In this document: positions 33,471 through 45,500 of the stretch, in pieces | Position numbering within the stretch: position 1 is the stretch's first letter | Layout of the letters: every line of letters starts with the position of its first letter | Assembly: GCA_941918925.1 (NCBI GenBank) | Contig: OW799236.1 | Location: 100,456,562 to 100,520,561 of the forward strand | Reading direction: 5' to 3' | Source: Phyto melanocephala | Taxonomy: Eukaryota; Arthropoda; Insecta; Diptera; Rhinophoridae | DNA: 64,000 nucleotides | Notes under the pieces: generated by a model | Told to the model about the DNA's origin: nothing | Seen by the model: the letters and a program-made list of their open reading frames with translations, nothing else | Database searches by the model: none | Position numbers and translations under genes: made by a program

Positions 33471-34055
33471 ATTTAATTTTAATAAAACATTTTTTTTTAT
33501 TAAAAAAAATTATTGGAAATATTTTATAAAGACACACTTATAGCAAAGACAAAATTTGCGGAAAATAAAACAAAATAATTTCATTAAAAATTTTTTAAAA
33601 TTAAATTTTGCTAAGAACTTTTAACAGAGAGAACATTTTTTAAAGTTTTCTATAATATACTCTTTGTTAAATTATAAACAAATAAAATCTTAAATGCACA
33701 AAATTTGCATAAAATTTGACAATTATTTTGTGTTAATTTAAAATCAATCCAAATATTTTAATTGACACATAAAAAATGTAATAAAATTTTTATTAAGCAG
33801 CTTTCAATGACAGGTTTGTGAACAACAATGTCTATTTAAACACACACTCAACGATGTGTAACTCATCATTAAATCAATATGCTTGAATTGACTTTTGATT
33901 TTTGTTTTTGCGAAAATAAGCAATAAAAATAGAAAAAAAAAAAAAAAACAAATCAAAGTCATTTAATCAGAAGTCAATATATACAATCAGCAAACGCAGA
34001 CACTAACAAATAATAATCGCTTTTACTCGATGTGTATGCAAACATCACCACTTAC

Positions 34056-34316
34056 CCGTTTCCAGTCAATGGATGGATGATTTGTGCCATCTCGATCGAT
34101 GGCTTGACATGGCAATTCAGCAGTTTCACCTAATTTTTGTATGTAAATTGCTTTTGGTGTTATTGTGAATATTGGTGGTCGCAAAACAATTACATTAATG
34201 ACAGGCGATGGACCATCGGTGCCCAGATCATTATATGGCGTACACGTATAACTGCCAGCATGTGATTCATCAACTTTTGAAAAGAATAAACTACCATTCA
34301 TTTTATAGAATACACC
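34056..34316 (-). CDS. bdl: bdl-like exon: end of Ig3 and first half of Ig4
   Basis: Acceptor CGTCTTCAG above 34316, donor GTAAGT below 34056; both ends are phase 0 (87 codons). It starts GVFYKMNGSLFFSKVDESHA, then GSYTCTPYNDLGTDGPSP with the Ig3 second cysteine, and VIVLRPPIFTITP as the linker to Ig4. Ig4 starts with the first cysteine in GETAELPCQAIDRDG and the tryptophan in IDWKR. The PPxF linker and the 'NxxGxxGPSP' turn resemble the Turtle/Borderless family. Confidence 0.93.
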
Positions 34317-34514
34317 CTGAAGACGAAAAATAAAGAAACAAATGCAACGTTAAAATGATAAGCCAAATGTATGTATGTATGTAACTGCAAAGTATGCAGC
34401 TGCAAAGCAATAAGTATACAAATGGACAATATTTCTTTTGAAATTCTAACTGCGGGTTGTAGCAGATTGTTTGATTAGAATTAAAGGGAAATGTTACAAT
34501 TGCAAATGACTTAC

Positions 34515-34663
34515 TGGTACATTGTATGAATCGAAAAGTAGTCCATCTTTTTCCCATCTTAGATTTTTCAATGGTGGATTCGCACGAAAATGACAATCTA
34601 AAACTGCTGGCTGACCGTATGGTAAATAAACCTCTGGTGGCGCATAAATTACTTTAGCTTTAT
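34515..34663 (-). CDS. bdl: bdl-like exon: first half of Ig3
   Basis: Acceptor TTTCCTAG above 34663, donor GTAAGT below 34515. The exon encodes AKVIYAPPEVYLPYGQPAVL, then DCHFRANPPLKNLRWEKDG with the Ig3 first cysteine and core tryptophan, ending FDSYNVP. The first two bases join the T left by the previous exon to give Tyr. The exon has no open start codon, so an ATG-based ORF scan misses it; it is supported by frame continuity and family resemblance. The introns on either side are short (198 and 301 bp), unlike the rest of the gene. Confidence 0.92.
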
Positions 34664-34964
34664 CTAGGAAATAGAGAAAGAGAAAGAAGGAAATACATAT
34701 AGAGAAGAAATAAAACTAAAGTTGGAAAGATTAACAGAAATAAGAAATGGGTAATTTCATTAAGTAAATAAAAAATAAAATATAATATTTAAAATATACC
34801 TGCTGTATTAATTATTTAATTACAGACAACACCAAAATTATTGAACAAAAATTAAAGCAACCAACCATTATTCTTAAACACTTATTTTTAAAACGAAATG
34901 GCCCACATTTGTGAAAAATTTGACACCTGGATACAATTGACATATAGGTACTCTTCCCACTTAC

Positions 34965-35249
34965 ATTGTATATTAAGAAATGCTTTGGCAGTTTGAACTT
35001 CCTCATCATTACTGCGTACATGACATTCATATTCGCCATAATCACTCATCATCGTTGGATCAATACTTAAACTACCTTGTGGACTCAAACGTGAACGATG
35101 TATTAAATCGGGGATATCTTGTAGCAACACACCATCCTTATACCAAGCTGTCTCTGATGTATTGGGATATTTCATCACACAATGAAAGAATGCTGTCTGT
35201 CCTTCCATAAGTGTTTGATTTACTGGTGGTATTTTTATCAAAGAACCAC
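34965..35249 (-). CDS. bdl: bdl-like exon: complete Ig2 domain
   Basis: Acceptor TTTCATTTTTAG above 35249, donor GTAAGT below 34965. It encodes a whole I-set-like Ig domain: GSLIKIPPVNQTLMEGQTAF, first cysteine in FFHCVMKYP, core tryptophan in ETAWYKDGVLL, and second cysteine in DYGEYECHVRSNDEE, ending TAKAFLNIQ. Two bases at the start complete a Gly codon and one base at the end begins a Tyr codon. NQT is a possible N-glycosylation sequon. The longer open frame around this exon runs into both introns and is not all coding. Confidence 0.93.
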
Positions 35250-35634
35250 CTAAAAATGAAAAAAAACGAATACAGAAACAAATGAAAATCATTTGAAATA
35301 GAGAAATAAAAAAGGTGGATACAAGGATACACTTTGCAGGACAATAAAAGTTCATTAGTTTGTTTTTAACACTTATGGGTATGAATGTCAATACGTTAGC
35401 ATTAGACAAGTACAGATTTTGATTGTGTTTAAATTAAAAAAAATTATTTATCAATAAACAACAGCGTATTTGTAAATGGACTTGCTTCAGACGTTGTTGA
35501 AAGAAATTTTTTTTACAACACAATCACCGAAAGAACAAGTAAAACGTTGTAACTTTTACTTCAGGCTGACCTTCCGATAAATAGGTTTCTTATAATAATC
35601 ACTAATTGTTTACCTTTTTACAAAAGTGCTTATA

Positions 35635-36630
35635 CAGGGTGGCTCAAATTGAGATATAAGGTTTAAATTATTTATAAAATTTTAATTAATGCGATTATAA
35701 TAATAATAATTTTTTTAAATAGAGTACTTTATTAAAGATTTTTTGAATTATCTCTTGTATGTGGGCTAATTGTTGGTTTCACAATTACGTTTCTCTTTCT
35801 TATGTTTTTCATAACTTTTGGCAAGAAGTGAATATAATGACATAATTTAAATTCGAATTTTGGGTTTGTGTTGAAGGGTGGTTCATGATTGGTTTACATG
35901 TACTCCTTCTTTTAAATATTCTCGAAGAAAACTGTCAGAATCTGTTTAACCTGCCAAATGTGGAGGCCAATTAAAATTGTTCTTTGGCTTAATCCTGTTT
36001 AGACAACAGAGATGAATGGAAACAATTTTCCAAAATCTACTGATATACATCACCGTTAACACAGATTGAAACACCGATGTCATTTTAAGACAGACATATT
36101 GGTCAGTTATCTTTTCAGACGATATACTGCACCAAAAAGTACCACTTAAATGGGTGCAATTGTAGCTGATGACCTGTTCCTGCATTCTCCTTAGATCAAA
36201 TCTTGCAGTTTTTCCTGTTGTGGTAGCCATTTAATTGGCTTCCTCGTACATTATTTAATTAAAAATAAAGTTTGGATTGTTTTCTGTCTTATTACGAAAG
36301 CAAATGGTATAGTCCAGCCGATGCTGCTATTCGGGCGGCTTAAACTCGTGCACATTTTATTTATATGGGAAAAAGACTAATACTTATATTAAAATTTTTT
36401 GCAGATATAGGCCAAGTTATGTTGATTTAGTTTTATAATTAAGCAGTTTTGCGGTAATCTTCCAGATTTAAATAGAATTTTATTGGCCAATATTGATGAC
36501 AAATTCTATCCAGTTAATTTACTGCGGATGTAATCCGCATTCAAATTTAATCCCAAAATTATAAAAAAAACCAAAGAAAAATAAAAATTATAAAGATTTC
36601 AAGTCATAAACTTCATTTAGCTCCACCTTG
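35635..36630. mobile_element. TIR element of 996 bp flanked by TA, mariner-like
   Basis: CAGGGTGGCTCAAATTGA at the left and, reversed, CAAGGTGGAGCTAAATGA at the right; TA directly outside both. Located in the Ig1-Ig2 intron of bdl. A minus-strand frame at 35946-36230 is open for 94 codons but I see no D-D-D/E block in it, so classification rests on the ends. Confidence 0.7.
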
Positions 36631-36959
36631 TATTTATAAGGCGTTGTTTTTAAATAAGATTACTTGTTTCATAGATATTTTCTAATACAATTAATAAGGA
36701 ATTATCATTGCGTCGTCGTTAGCGTGTTTGTAATAGGTAGTCAAATAGCTGTTGCTTACAAAGCTGTGTACGACTGACATGATAAAGAGTGCTCGTTTTA
36801 AATTTTGAGTTGTATTTTTTTGTGCAAGCGACAACTCTGAAGTGTGGCAGCTGTCACATTTTTGTATTTCGATTATAAAAATACAAACATTAATTGCAAA
36901 AATTTGGAAAAATGTGAACTTCGATCGAAAAATGTATCAGTTATTCGCAGACTAGTAAA

Positions 36960-37640
36960 AAAATGTTAAGACATTCGGTTATGGGCAGTAAAACTCCTGT
37001 GCGTCAATGGTCTCTTGAGAGCATTGTTTTTGTAAAAGAGAGTGTCGATTAATATCTGAAATCATCAATTCGGCACCGTTCTCAACAACTTAAAATTTCA
37101 CGAAGCATAGAAAATTTGCTTTATTGAGAAGCTCAAACTATCAGTTACGAAAATTTGTTCAATGGGCAATTGAGCCTAATGAAGTCAATGTAAATTTATC
37201 GATAAAGTTATCTTCTCTGACAAAGTGCATCTTCATCTGAATGGCCTCTTAAATATATATGTATGTAGATTATAAGAATATATTTAAATTAAAATAGGGA
37301 GTCAAAAAAAACCCCTCATGTAATCCATGAGCAAAAAATGTAGCCACAAAGAGCAACTGTATGGTGGGAATTTTAGTCAAGCATCATAAAGATGAGACTG
37401 AAATTGCATTAACTGTCTGGATGCATGAAACAAGCTATTTTTTTTAGCAGCGATTTCCAGAAAAAATATCCCATTTAATTATACTGTAACAGGTAATCAT
37501 GCGATTTAATGCCGTACAATTTTTTTTCTTTTGGGTTGTGTGAAATTTCCGAGGTTAAGCGTGTCAACGGTGAGATACAGTCACATCTCTGTAAAAAATT
37601 TCATGAAAAGATTAAAAGCCTGTCATCAACACCTTGAGTG
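36960..37640 (+). pseudogene. Mariner-like transposase pseudogene
   Basis: Broken by stops, the plus strand reads SVRQWSLESIVFVKES, RSQQLKISRS, then VIFSDKVHLHLNG (first-Asp motif, usually FSDExHFxLNG) near 37210, MVGILV near 37365, and SCDLMPYNFFSFG near 37500 (usually CDLTPLDFFLWG). The order matches a complete but decayed gene. TIRs not found. Confidence 0.75.
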
Positions 37641-37869
37641 CCATTTGACGCATTTCACTTCATGCTAAATCTTTACAATCCAATTAAAAAACCACAACTA
37701 TCTCAAAGAAAAAACACGTATTTTGTTTTAAATGAAAAAGTGGACTCTTATGGAGACAACCTTTTGTATCAGAAAAAAATCTCCCTACTTAGTAGAATAT
37801 TCTTAAAACTATTTTTTAGCAAAATAAATATATAGAAAAATTTTGTGAATTTGCCGTCTTTTAAGTTCT

Positions 37870-38640
37870 TGTCCTATAGTAGTGTTTGCCAGCAAGCTCT
37901 ACTGTAGGCGAATGTGTAATCACTAATCAATTTGATTCTTTTTTTCTTAGTAAAAAAGAAATAAAGAATTTTTTTTAGGTAAGGAAACATCTATGCCCTT
38001 ATAGTAAAAATCCTGCTTACAAAGTTCTGATAACTTTACCTGGAATACTTCATTGCGATTTTGTACGAATTGTAGGATTGTACTATGTATGATTTACTGT
38101 CAAGCATATAAAGTCAGAACTGCTTGCAATATGAACAAAAGGGCATGGTGGGGACTAAATCGAATGTGCTAAAAAACTGAGTATGAAAGACATATGTGTC
38201 AGACTAATACATACACCATAAGGAAATCTGTTTTCTGTTGATTTTAGAAAACTGTTTTTGTCAGATTAATAAAGTAACTCAAATAAAAATTGTTTATAGC
38301 TTTTGAAGTGATTTTAGACTGTTTAATTCTGCAACAAAAATTTTTCCAATAATATCATAAATTGACCTAAAATTTTCATATGTAAATTGTAAATGAACTG
38401 CATATAAACTTAGCGTAGGTCTAATGCGCACACAACAACACACTCTGATTTTAATGCGAACAATGTGGCACTTTATTGATTAATGTGTTTGTTTATGTTG
38501 TGCGTGCATTACACATACAAAATTGTGTCATTTATATGAATCTGGTTTAAATGCACACACAGTTCATAGTAATAGTGTTTAAAGTATGTAAACAAAATAA
38601 ATTTATCATAATTTTGTTTTTACCCTTTTATTTTGTATAT
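37870..38640. other. bdl intron, nothing recognised
   Basis: AT-rich sequence without element ends or coding signal between the mariner pseudogene and the MITE at 38656. Confidence 0.45.
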
Positions 38641-38655
38641 TTTCCTTTGTGATTC

Positions 38656-38999
38656 CCAAGGCATATTTATTCATCTTGGGCCGAATTACGGCATTCGTAA
38701 GTGATCGAAATTGTAAAATTCTTATTAGAATCTCTATACCTAAAGCACAGCGAACTCGATCGTTCGGGTAAAATTTCGATCGTGATCGAATGCCGTAATT
38801 CGGCCCAGGTAATCGCAGTTCAGAGTGAATTATTTTGTTTATATTTTTTAAACATATTAAGTTTGGCATTTGAAATAAATAAGAGAATATAGAGAATTAT
38901 TTTTTCTGTACGAACTTTGACAACTGAAGTTGAAAATAAGTAAAAAAACAAATAATCAGCTGACGAATCAAGACTACCTTATGAATAAATTTACCTTGG
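38656..38999. mobile_element. MITE with CCAAGG-type TIRs, carrying a fold-back insertion
   Basis: CCAAGGCATATTTATTCATC at the left and (reverse) CCAAGGTAAATTTATTCATA at the right, with TGATT on both outer flanks as a likely target duplication. After subtracting the 131-bp fold-back at 38677 the length is about 213 bp, equal to the 33262 copy (209 bp). It ends about 105 bp from the Ig1 exon. Confidence 0.75.
38677..38807. mobile_element. 131-bp fold-back element with perfect 21-bp arms
   Basis: Arms 38677-38697 and 38787-38807 (starting TGGGCCGAATTACGG and its complement) are perfectly complementary over 21 bp; pairing continues imperfectly inward (GATCGAAATTGTAAAATT against AAATTTCGATCGTGATC). 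It sits inside the MITE at 38656 at a point that is uninterrupted in the 33262 copy. Confidence 0.85.
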
Positions 39000-39103
39000 T
39001 GATTGCTGTAAAATGAATAATGTGTGACTACTTGCTTTGGGTAAATTTTCTTTTCGTAGCCATACTTTAGTGGCAGTTTTGTTGCATTTTCTAAATAGCT
39101 TAC

Positions 39104-39326
39104 CTTGTACTGTTAGATAATACCATGTACCATTATTGCGTATACTTGGTGTACGATTGGGAAAAACTATTTGGCAGTGATACCAACCCTGATCTGATTC
39201 ACGTATTGCAGTTAAATTTGCTGTTGCTTTACCATAATCATCATGATTCGTAATAAGATTTAAGCGTCCATTATAAAGTTCATTTGCTGAAACTTCACCT
39301 TCGTACCAGGTAAATATTTTCTTTTC
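39104..39326 (-). CDS. bdl: bdl-like exon: C-terminal part of Ig1 (most 5' exon found)
   Basis: Acceptor TTTCTTAAAG above 39326, donor GTAAGC below 39104 (phase 0 in, phase 1 out). There is no usable ATG, so it escapes ORF prediction. It encodes EKKIFTWYEGEVSANELYNG, then RLNLITNHDDYGKATANLTA, IRESDQGWYHCQIVFPNRTP with the Ig1 second cysteine, and NNGTWYYLTVQ. The block IRESDxGWYxCQ...FPNRxP..RNNGTW resembles the first Ig domain of the Turtle/Borderless/IgSF9 group. The first Ig1 cysteine must be encoded in an upstream exon not recognised in 39.3-64 kb. Confidence 0.92.
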
Positions 39327-39740
39327 CTTTAAGAAATAAAAATAAAAAACATAATAATAACTTTAAAGATAATAAAATATAATATAAAAATAAACTTAAC
39401 AAATACATTTTAATTTAAACTTAATCTCTGAATTTTTTATTATGTTAAATACAACAAATATTATGCTAGTGATTATTGTAAACCATGTTTAAAAACTTAA
39501 GTTTTAGAATCAATAAATTACTAGTTTTTGACAGAAAAAAAAACATTCTTTTGTTAAAATTTTTCTTTAGTTTTCTTATAACAAAAGAAATTAAAAACAC
39601 CAACACTGACCATTGAATGTTTAAATAATTTAATAACAATAATTGCAAAAGTGGATAAACATTTAATAAGACTAAAATTGACAAAGCACATCATATAAAT
39701 TGTAAACAGTCATAATTTACTAATAAAATCAAAATTATAA

Positions 39741-40240
39741 TTAAAATAGCAACAATAACAATAGAATATGCAAAACAGGGCAACTATTGTACATACGTAG
39801 TTGTTGTCGTTTATAGTTTATATGTGTTAGTTTGTTAGATTCTTCGAAACGAAACACATACTCATATGTGCACAGAAAAATATACATTCTACGTATGTAT
39901 ACAGATGATGGTACAGTGAGAAGAAGCACAAAAACTATAACAATAGTAAAATAATAAATCATCATAGAGAAACAAAATGTCAACCAAAAAATATATTTTA
40001 GCAGTTCAATGTGCATGAGAGAAAATAAACAATGTACATACTCCCATATGAATAGAATGATATGTATGCATATGTGTTTGTATATGTGTGATTATGCAAA
40101 TAAGAATAGTGTGCACAGTGTCAATGCCAATATGGGTCTTTTGCAGGTTTAAAATGTGACAACAATGTCATTGTTATATATTAGTTACCCTCGGGAGAAT
40201 ATAGTGTATCTTACCAAAGAGAGTAAGTACTTTATATTTA
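39741..40240. other. Upstream intron of bdl, nothing recognised
   Basis: AT-rich, GTATGTAT and ACATAT words; the minus open frames at 39466-39684 and 39741-40016 have no domain. No upstream bdl exon could be recognised. Confidence 0.45.
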
Positions 40241-40254
40241 CTTTTTAAAAGGTG

Positions 40255-41320
40255 GTCCAACTATTATGCACGACGTTAACTATGAGTCACACCTTAACGT
40301 CAAATTTTTTGCCCAACCTAATCGAATATTTCATTGTTTTAGCTTTTAACAAATTCAAGCTTGCAGAGATTCAAAATTGAGAAGAGCGCTAAGGTTGCTA
40401 AAGCCTTTTAGAAAATTGGGTTTTTATAAATATCAAAATTCATTTCGTGCACTTCGTGATTTCTTTGATCAGCATAATCGATCAAAAAATGTATCCATAA
40501 TTGAGAGAATTGTGCATAATTTTAGCAAGCCGGACCTGTAGGAAATGTGATAACGTCTGTGCATGCTTGTCCAGTTCGTTCAGCGGAAAACATTGCTGTA
40601 GTTGGCGATAGTGTGATAGGACAGCCTCCAGCCTCGACTTGATGTTGGGAACATCAACTGAACATCTTACGAATATTACTGATTCTAATTTTAAATTAAG
40701 ATTTGAATTTACACGCTCACAAAGCTTAATTGTCTAAAGAGCTGAAGCCTACTGACCATTTCAGTACGCCAAATGATTTGTTGAACAGACGGAAGTGAAT
40801 GATGACTTAACATAGAAATATGTTTTCAGCGACGAGTCATCGGGCTGTACTTCTTGAAAAATTAGGTTGGCCAAATGGTTACCATGAATAGTGTTTACTA
40901 TTGCAAGATGATAGCAGACTCCATTTGGCCAGAAATTGAGGATATGTACCTGGACGATATGTGGTTTTAACAGGATGGTGCCACTGGCCACACTGTCAAC
41001 GAAACAATGTTTTTTTTTGCGAGAAAAATTCGAAGGCCGTGTTATCTGATGTTGCGGCAATGTTAATTGGCCGCCACTATCATGTATTTTATTACCTTTA
41101 GACTTCTTTCTTTAAGGACATATAAAAGAAAAAGTGTACGTTAATAAGCCAAGAATAATTCAGGAGCTTAAAGATGAGATAACACAAATACGTCTTAGTG
41201 TAATTTAAAGTATGGATCTTTGGATAGATGTTCGCCGCTGAAGCCGTGGCAAGCATTTGACTGATATTTTTTATTTCACACAAAATTATCATAGATCCTT
41301 ATCACATTAAAAAAAATAAT
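40255..41320 (+). pseudogene. Mariner-like element, near full length but decayed
   Basis: With many stops and shifts the plus strand gives RALRDFFDQHNRSKNVSIIE, VQFVQRKT/VRSAENIAVVGDS, a DESSGCTS.KIRLAKW piece, a second-Asp-like FQQDGATGHTVNET near 40965, WPPLSCILLPLDFF near 41075 and KEKVYVNKPRIIQELKDEIT near 41130. This matches the order of a mariner-type transposase. Left boundary near GGTGGTCCAACTATTATGCA; TIRs unclear. Confidence 0.75.
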
Positions 41321-41414
41321 AATAAATTTCTTTGCAAACTTTTTGTTTTTTTTTTTTAATTAATATCTTGCGATCTGATTGGACCAGATGTGAAGTGTGC
41401 AATAATAATAAATA

Positions 41415-41960
41415 AAGGGTCCTCCATCTAACGCTTTTTTTTCCAACTAGTGCTTATTTCGTAAATGGTAACACTTAGCTCATGTCTGATTTGACAGATA
41501 ATTAGTTTTATCCTTTCGCTGAACGAATATGGTTGTGGATACGCTTGAACAACGCTGGGAAATATTGCGACATTACTTTGGCCGATTTTGCCAAAAAAAT
41601 CATCATCATTGTGATATTGATCTTGGTGGGTATGTAAACAAGCAAAATTGTCGCATTTGGAGCACAGAAAACCCGCACGCATACATTGAAAAGCCGATAC
41701 ACCCAAAACGAGTCACTGTTTGCTGCGGATTTTGGACCAGAAGCATAATTGGGCCACTTTTCTTCGAAAATGAGCAAGGAGTGGCCGTTACAGTCAATGG
41801 CGATCGTCCAAGTTGAACGAATTTTTGTTCACAAAAATTGAAGAAGAGGATATTAGCAACATTTGTTTTCAACAGGACGGCGCTACGTGCCACACAACCA
41901 AAACTACACTTTTTTATAGCATTTTCAAGAAAAAAAAAAAAAGTTATTTGGTGGACCCTT
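41415..41960 (+). mobile_element. Mariner deletion derivative (MITE), 546 bp
   Basis: TIRs AAGGGTCCTCCATCTAACG and (reverse) AAGGGTCCACCAAATAAC, with TA outside both. Plus-strand frame 41529-41816 reads YFGRFCQKNHHHCDIDLGGY, VNKQNCRIWSTENPHA, RVTVCCGFWTRSIIGPLFFE and VAVTVNGD; 41813 onward gives NICFQQDGATCHTT. The N-terminus and the third catalytic residue are absent, so it cannot encode an active enzyme. Same deletion form as 18209. Confidence 0.88.
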
Positions 41961-42445
41961 TACTTGTACAATCAGTATTTCAGTACAATAGGAATTTTTT
42001 TATCAATATAGACTTTATTAAAATTTGTTAAAAATAAAAAAACGCTTAAGTTTTTTAGTGCAAAAATGATGAACCATTGTCTAAAATTTTTCGTACCTAA
42101 ATTAATTTTTGATCCTAGTAAATCAATTAAAAAATTTATCTTACCACATATTTATGTTACAAAACACTTAACAAACTCAATAGACATAATTACCAAATTT
42201 TTCGCATTAGCTAAAAAAACACTATAGAAAAAAATCTAAAAAGTTGTGCCATCATTATGAAACATAAATTGAGCATATAAAATTATATTTTGTTGTTGAG
42301 GTTAGGTTTTGTTGTTGTGGTTGTTGATATTGCTCTTTTGGGAAAGAGATAAATAAATACAAGAAAACATCATATTTAGTATAAAATGACAATAAGAATT
42401 TTGAAATGAATTTCTATGAATTTTAAAAATGTTTGGTGTAAGCCT

Positions 42446-42591
42446 TGCGTGTGTGTGTGTGTTTAAAAGTTTATACGCTTGTTTATGTACTCATTGTTAT
42501 TTAAGTGTATGTGGGAGAGAGTAGAGAAAAACAAATGCACCAATACTACGTTTAAGATATGTTATTTATATATATGTGTGTGTGTGTGTGT
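42446..42591. repeat. Two (GT)n microsatellites
   Basis: GT runs at about 42448-42463 and 42573-42591 on the plus strand, with AT-rich sequence between. Confidence 0.75.
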
Positions 42592-42599
42592 TAATTTTA

Positions 42600-45500
42600 T
42601 TTACACATGTGCATGCAAATCTAATAATGTCTTTGTTGTCTTTGTGATTTAAGGAATCACTAAGTAAATGCATAATGCGAATCAATGTAAAATTTTTGAA
42701 ATACATACATATGTAGGTAAGTGTAACCATGTGTGTGTTTTGTTAAAATGCAATACATCTTACATTACACTCTCAGCCACCTGCTAAGCTTGACATTCAG
42801 TTTAGATTTATTTAGATAAATAATAAGGCATAATGCACAAATGTAGCAAATAAATGAATTATATTAAGTTTAAGACCTAAAAGCATAGGTCGAATTGTAG
42901 ATTAGTATTAGTATAAACAAATTAAAAGAATTAAATATTTGCGTTTGATGTGACGGTAGACACTAATTTTTTAGTTCATTGTGGCCAGGTTATAATACGG
43001 TATATTCACAAAGAGGCGCTAAATGTTATACATGGACCAATAGTCATCATATTTTTGTCAATGACTGTAATATTGGCAAGTGGAGATACAAATGCTAACT
43101 TAGCTTTAATTAAAAACGCGAAATGGAATGAAATCCATTAAACAAAATTGAATGAGATTGCTTTAAACCCATTTTTTATATTTTTGCAGCTCTATTTTAT
43201 TAAAACTACCCATGCCAAGTACAATATTAATTCTAATTCTGCCTTTTTTACTCGAATCAAACATTAGCTAATATATTGATTTGTATGTTGCGTTTATTTA
43301 ATTTTTTTTTAATCAGCTAAAGTCTTTATTAGTGTTTATTGAAAGTTAAGTTTAGGTCTAATTTCCTGTTATTAGTATTATTAAATTAAAGTTCGCATAT
43401 CTAACAATTAACCGACATTTATATTCTTTTATCAGCAAGTGTACAACATTTATTCTTCAATTTCATCTATACCAGCAGAATTAATTTTCAAAATCAATAC
43501 ACAAGTTTACCATTTTAGATTGTCTGTGTAGGGTATTCGAGCACACAAATAATAAAACAATAAAGCTTTTGTTGTCGTTTTAATGAAATCATGTGGTGCA
43601 ACCTTAAAACACACAGAATATCCAAAATTACAAAAAACAAAAATATAGACAGACAGGCTGACAGTTTGACAGTAACTAAAATGTACCAACAAAAATAAAC
43701 AAAAACAATAGAAGACAACAAAAAAAAAAAAACACACACCAAACGTAGTTGTTTGTTGTGCCATTGACAGTAATTTTACAACATTAGGTACGCTCTCGTA
43801 TGTAACTAGATTAAAACGAATTGAATAAATAATACAATTTTAAATAGATTATTTTCCAAAGAATTGAATATGTGTGGTTTGTGTTGATGTGGTCATTTGT
43901 ATACGGAAGTTCACTGGAGCAAATCATTGATTTTTTACGAAAAAAAAACAAAAGGCTTTGACATTTAGTTGTTAAATTAGCTTAAAAGAGCTTTTGCTAA
44001 AAAGTGGTGTATTAATTGTAAATTTGATTGGCATTAGATATGCAAAAGTACTTACGCACTCCAGATTATCGAATTGGTTATAATGAACAGTTAGGAAGAT
44101 TTTTTAAATGACTGAAATACATATAAGGGGCTTCAAGTAAATAGAAGGGGTCAAAGTGCATTATTTTGTAAACTTGAGTTTAAATATGGAATTAGTACGT
44201 GAAATTCGGAGAAGTTCAGAATACAAGAGGTGAATGTAGCATTCTCATTCGGTTGCGAGATATGGGTATCAATTCTAGCAGTTGCCATTTAAATTCCTAT
44301 TTCGCTTGGAGCACAAGGGGTATATAAGCAAATAAACGTCTTATGCTCAAGCAAATATTAACATCCTTTTCCACATGGACTGAGTGGGTGAAACTCATAG
44401 AACTCTGGAGTTAAAATCTAGCTACTCGTTGAAGCACTTGGTACCAAATCAGCTGCTTGAAAACACCTAAGTGCACCTTGTAATTCATTAATTTCATTCG
44501 TGAAGTGTATCAAAAATTTTGGAGTTATACAAATTACCAATATAAAAAAAATTGGAAGAGGGGAAGGCTTGACTTTATAACTCAACGTCCCATCCAAAGA
44601 GTTCTTAAAATTTATATACCGGGTAACCGAAAAATGCAATTGTTATACTTTTAGAAGGATTGGCTTGCAACCTGTCATGCGAAGATGATCTTTTGAATAA
44701 GCAAAAAAAAAATTAAAACAAAGTTAACATGAAAGTACGAAATGTTTTCTGAGCCGTGTTTTGAAAATCCAGCATCAAAGTAATAAGTTTCGAGAAATTC
44801 AGGAACCTCCAGCATTTTCTTTGCTATATACCACCAATTTATCATTAATGGTGTAAAGTAATTCCTTACGATCATTGGTGTAGCTTCAAATTTTTTTGGA
44901 GGTAGCAAAAGCCTAAACATTCTTTTCTAGAGAGAGCAAGATCTTATATTTAGTTGATTTTTTTCAAATTCTTGGGGGTCAAAAACAATTCTGGGGTAGG
45001 CATTGTACCCTCCAGTATGGTCTTGTTATGCCTACGCGTACGGTAGAATGTAAAAAGTCCCGATGATGTCATGAAATCTGATTATGACGTCAAAAAATTT
45101 TACTAAGAACCATAAAAGCTTTAGTTTAATAAAATTTTATTTAAAATAATAGTCTTTGAGAATTTCTGATTAGGTATTACTAACATTATTTTGAGGTACA
45201 CGATTATTTATTTAAAAAAATAAAATCACTTATAGAACAAGGGGTCAAAGTATGTCCTTTACTTAAAAGGTAATTTGTGGTTATTTGTATATGTAAAAGG
45301 TGGCATTATTTATCTTGTTAGATAAAAATGTATCTCAATAAATATGGTAATTAAAAAGTAATATTTCGAATAATAATATATAAATAGTGATAATAGCAAT
45401 AATAACCTCTTTTTTCACATTAAAAAATGTCACTTGGACATCATTGTGCTCCAAACCCTCATATACATATTTGATAAAAAATTAAATATGTATGTATATG

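Larger units (their letters stand above)
12195..39326 (-). other. bdl: borderless-like IgSF9-family gene, seven 3' exons (5' end missing)
   Basis: Seven minus-strand exons (39104-39326, 34965-35249, 34515-34663, 34056-34316, 19450-19678, 15212-15418, 12195-12829) join with GT/AG boundaries and consistent phases into one reading frame of about 662 residues ending in TGA. The product is a single-pass surface protein: end of a V-type Ig1, Ig2, Ig3, Ig4, two FN3 domains, a transmembrane helix and a short tail. In Drosophila, Borderless and Turtle are IgSF9-type adhesion proteins of neurons and photoreceptors. Turtle has five Ig domains and mostly long tails; four Ig plus two FN3 with a short tail fits Borderless. 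The symbol is inferred from architecture and motif resemblance, not from a search. The exon with the first Ig1 cysteine and the signal peptide was not found. The 14.4 kb intron 19679-34055 contains an opposite-strand protease gene. Confidence 0.85.

Noticed and set aside
44035..44110. Possible upstream bdl exon next to a GTAAGTAC donor on the minus strand
   Set aside because: The frame compatible with phase 0 gives a short peptide with a stop upstream and no Ig motif; no convincing acceptor.
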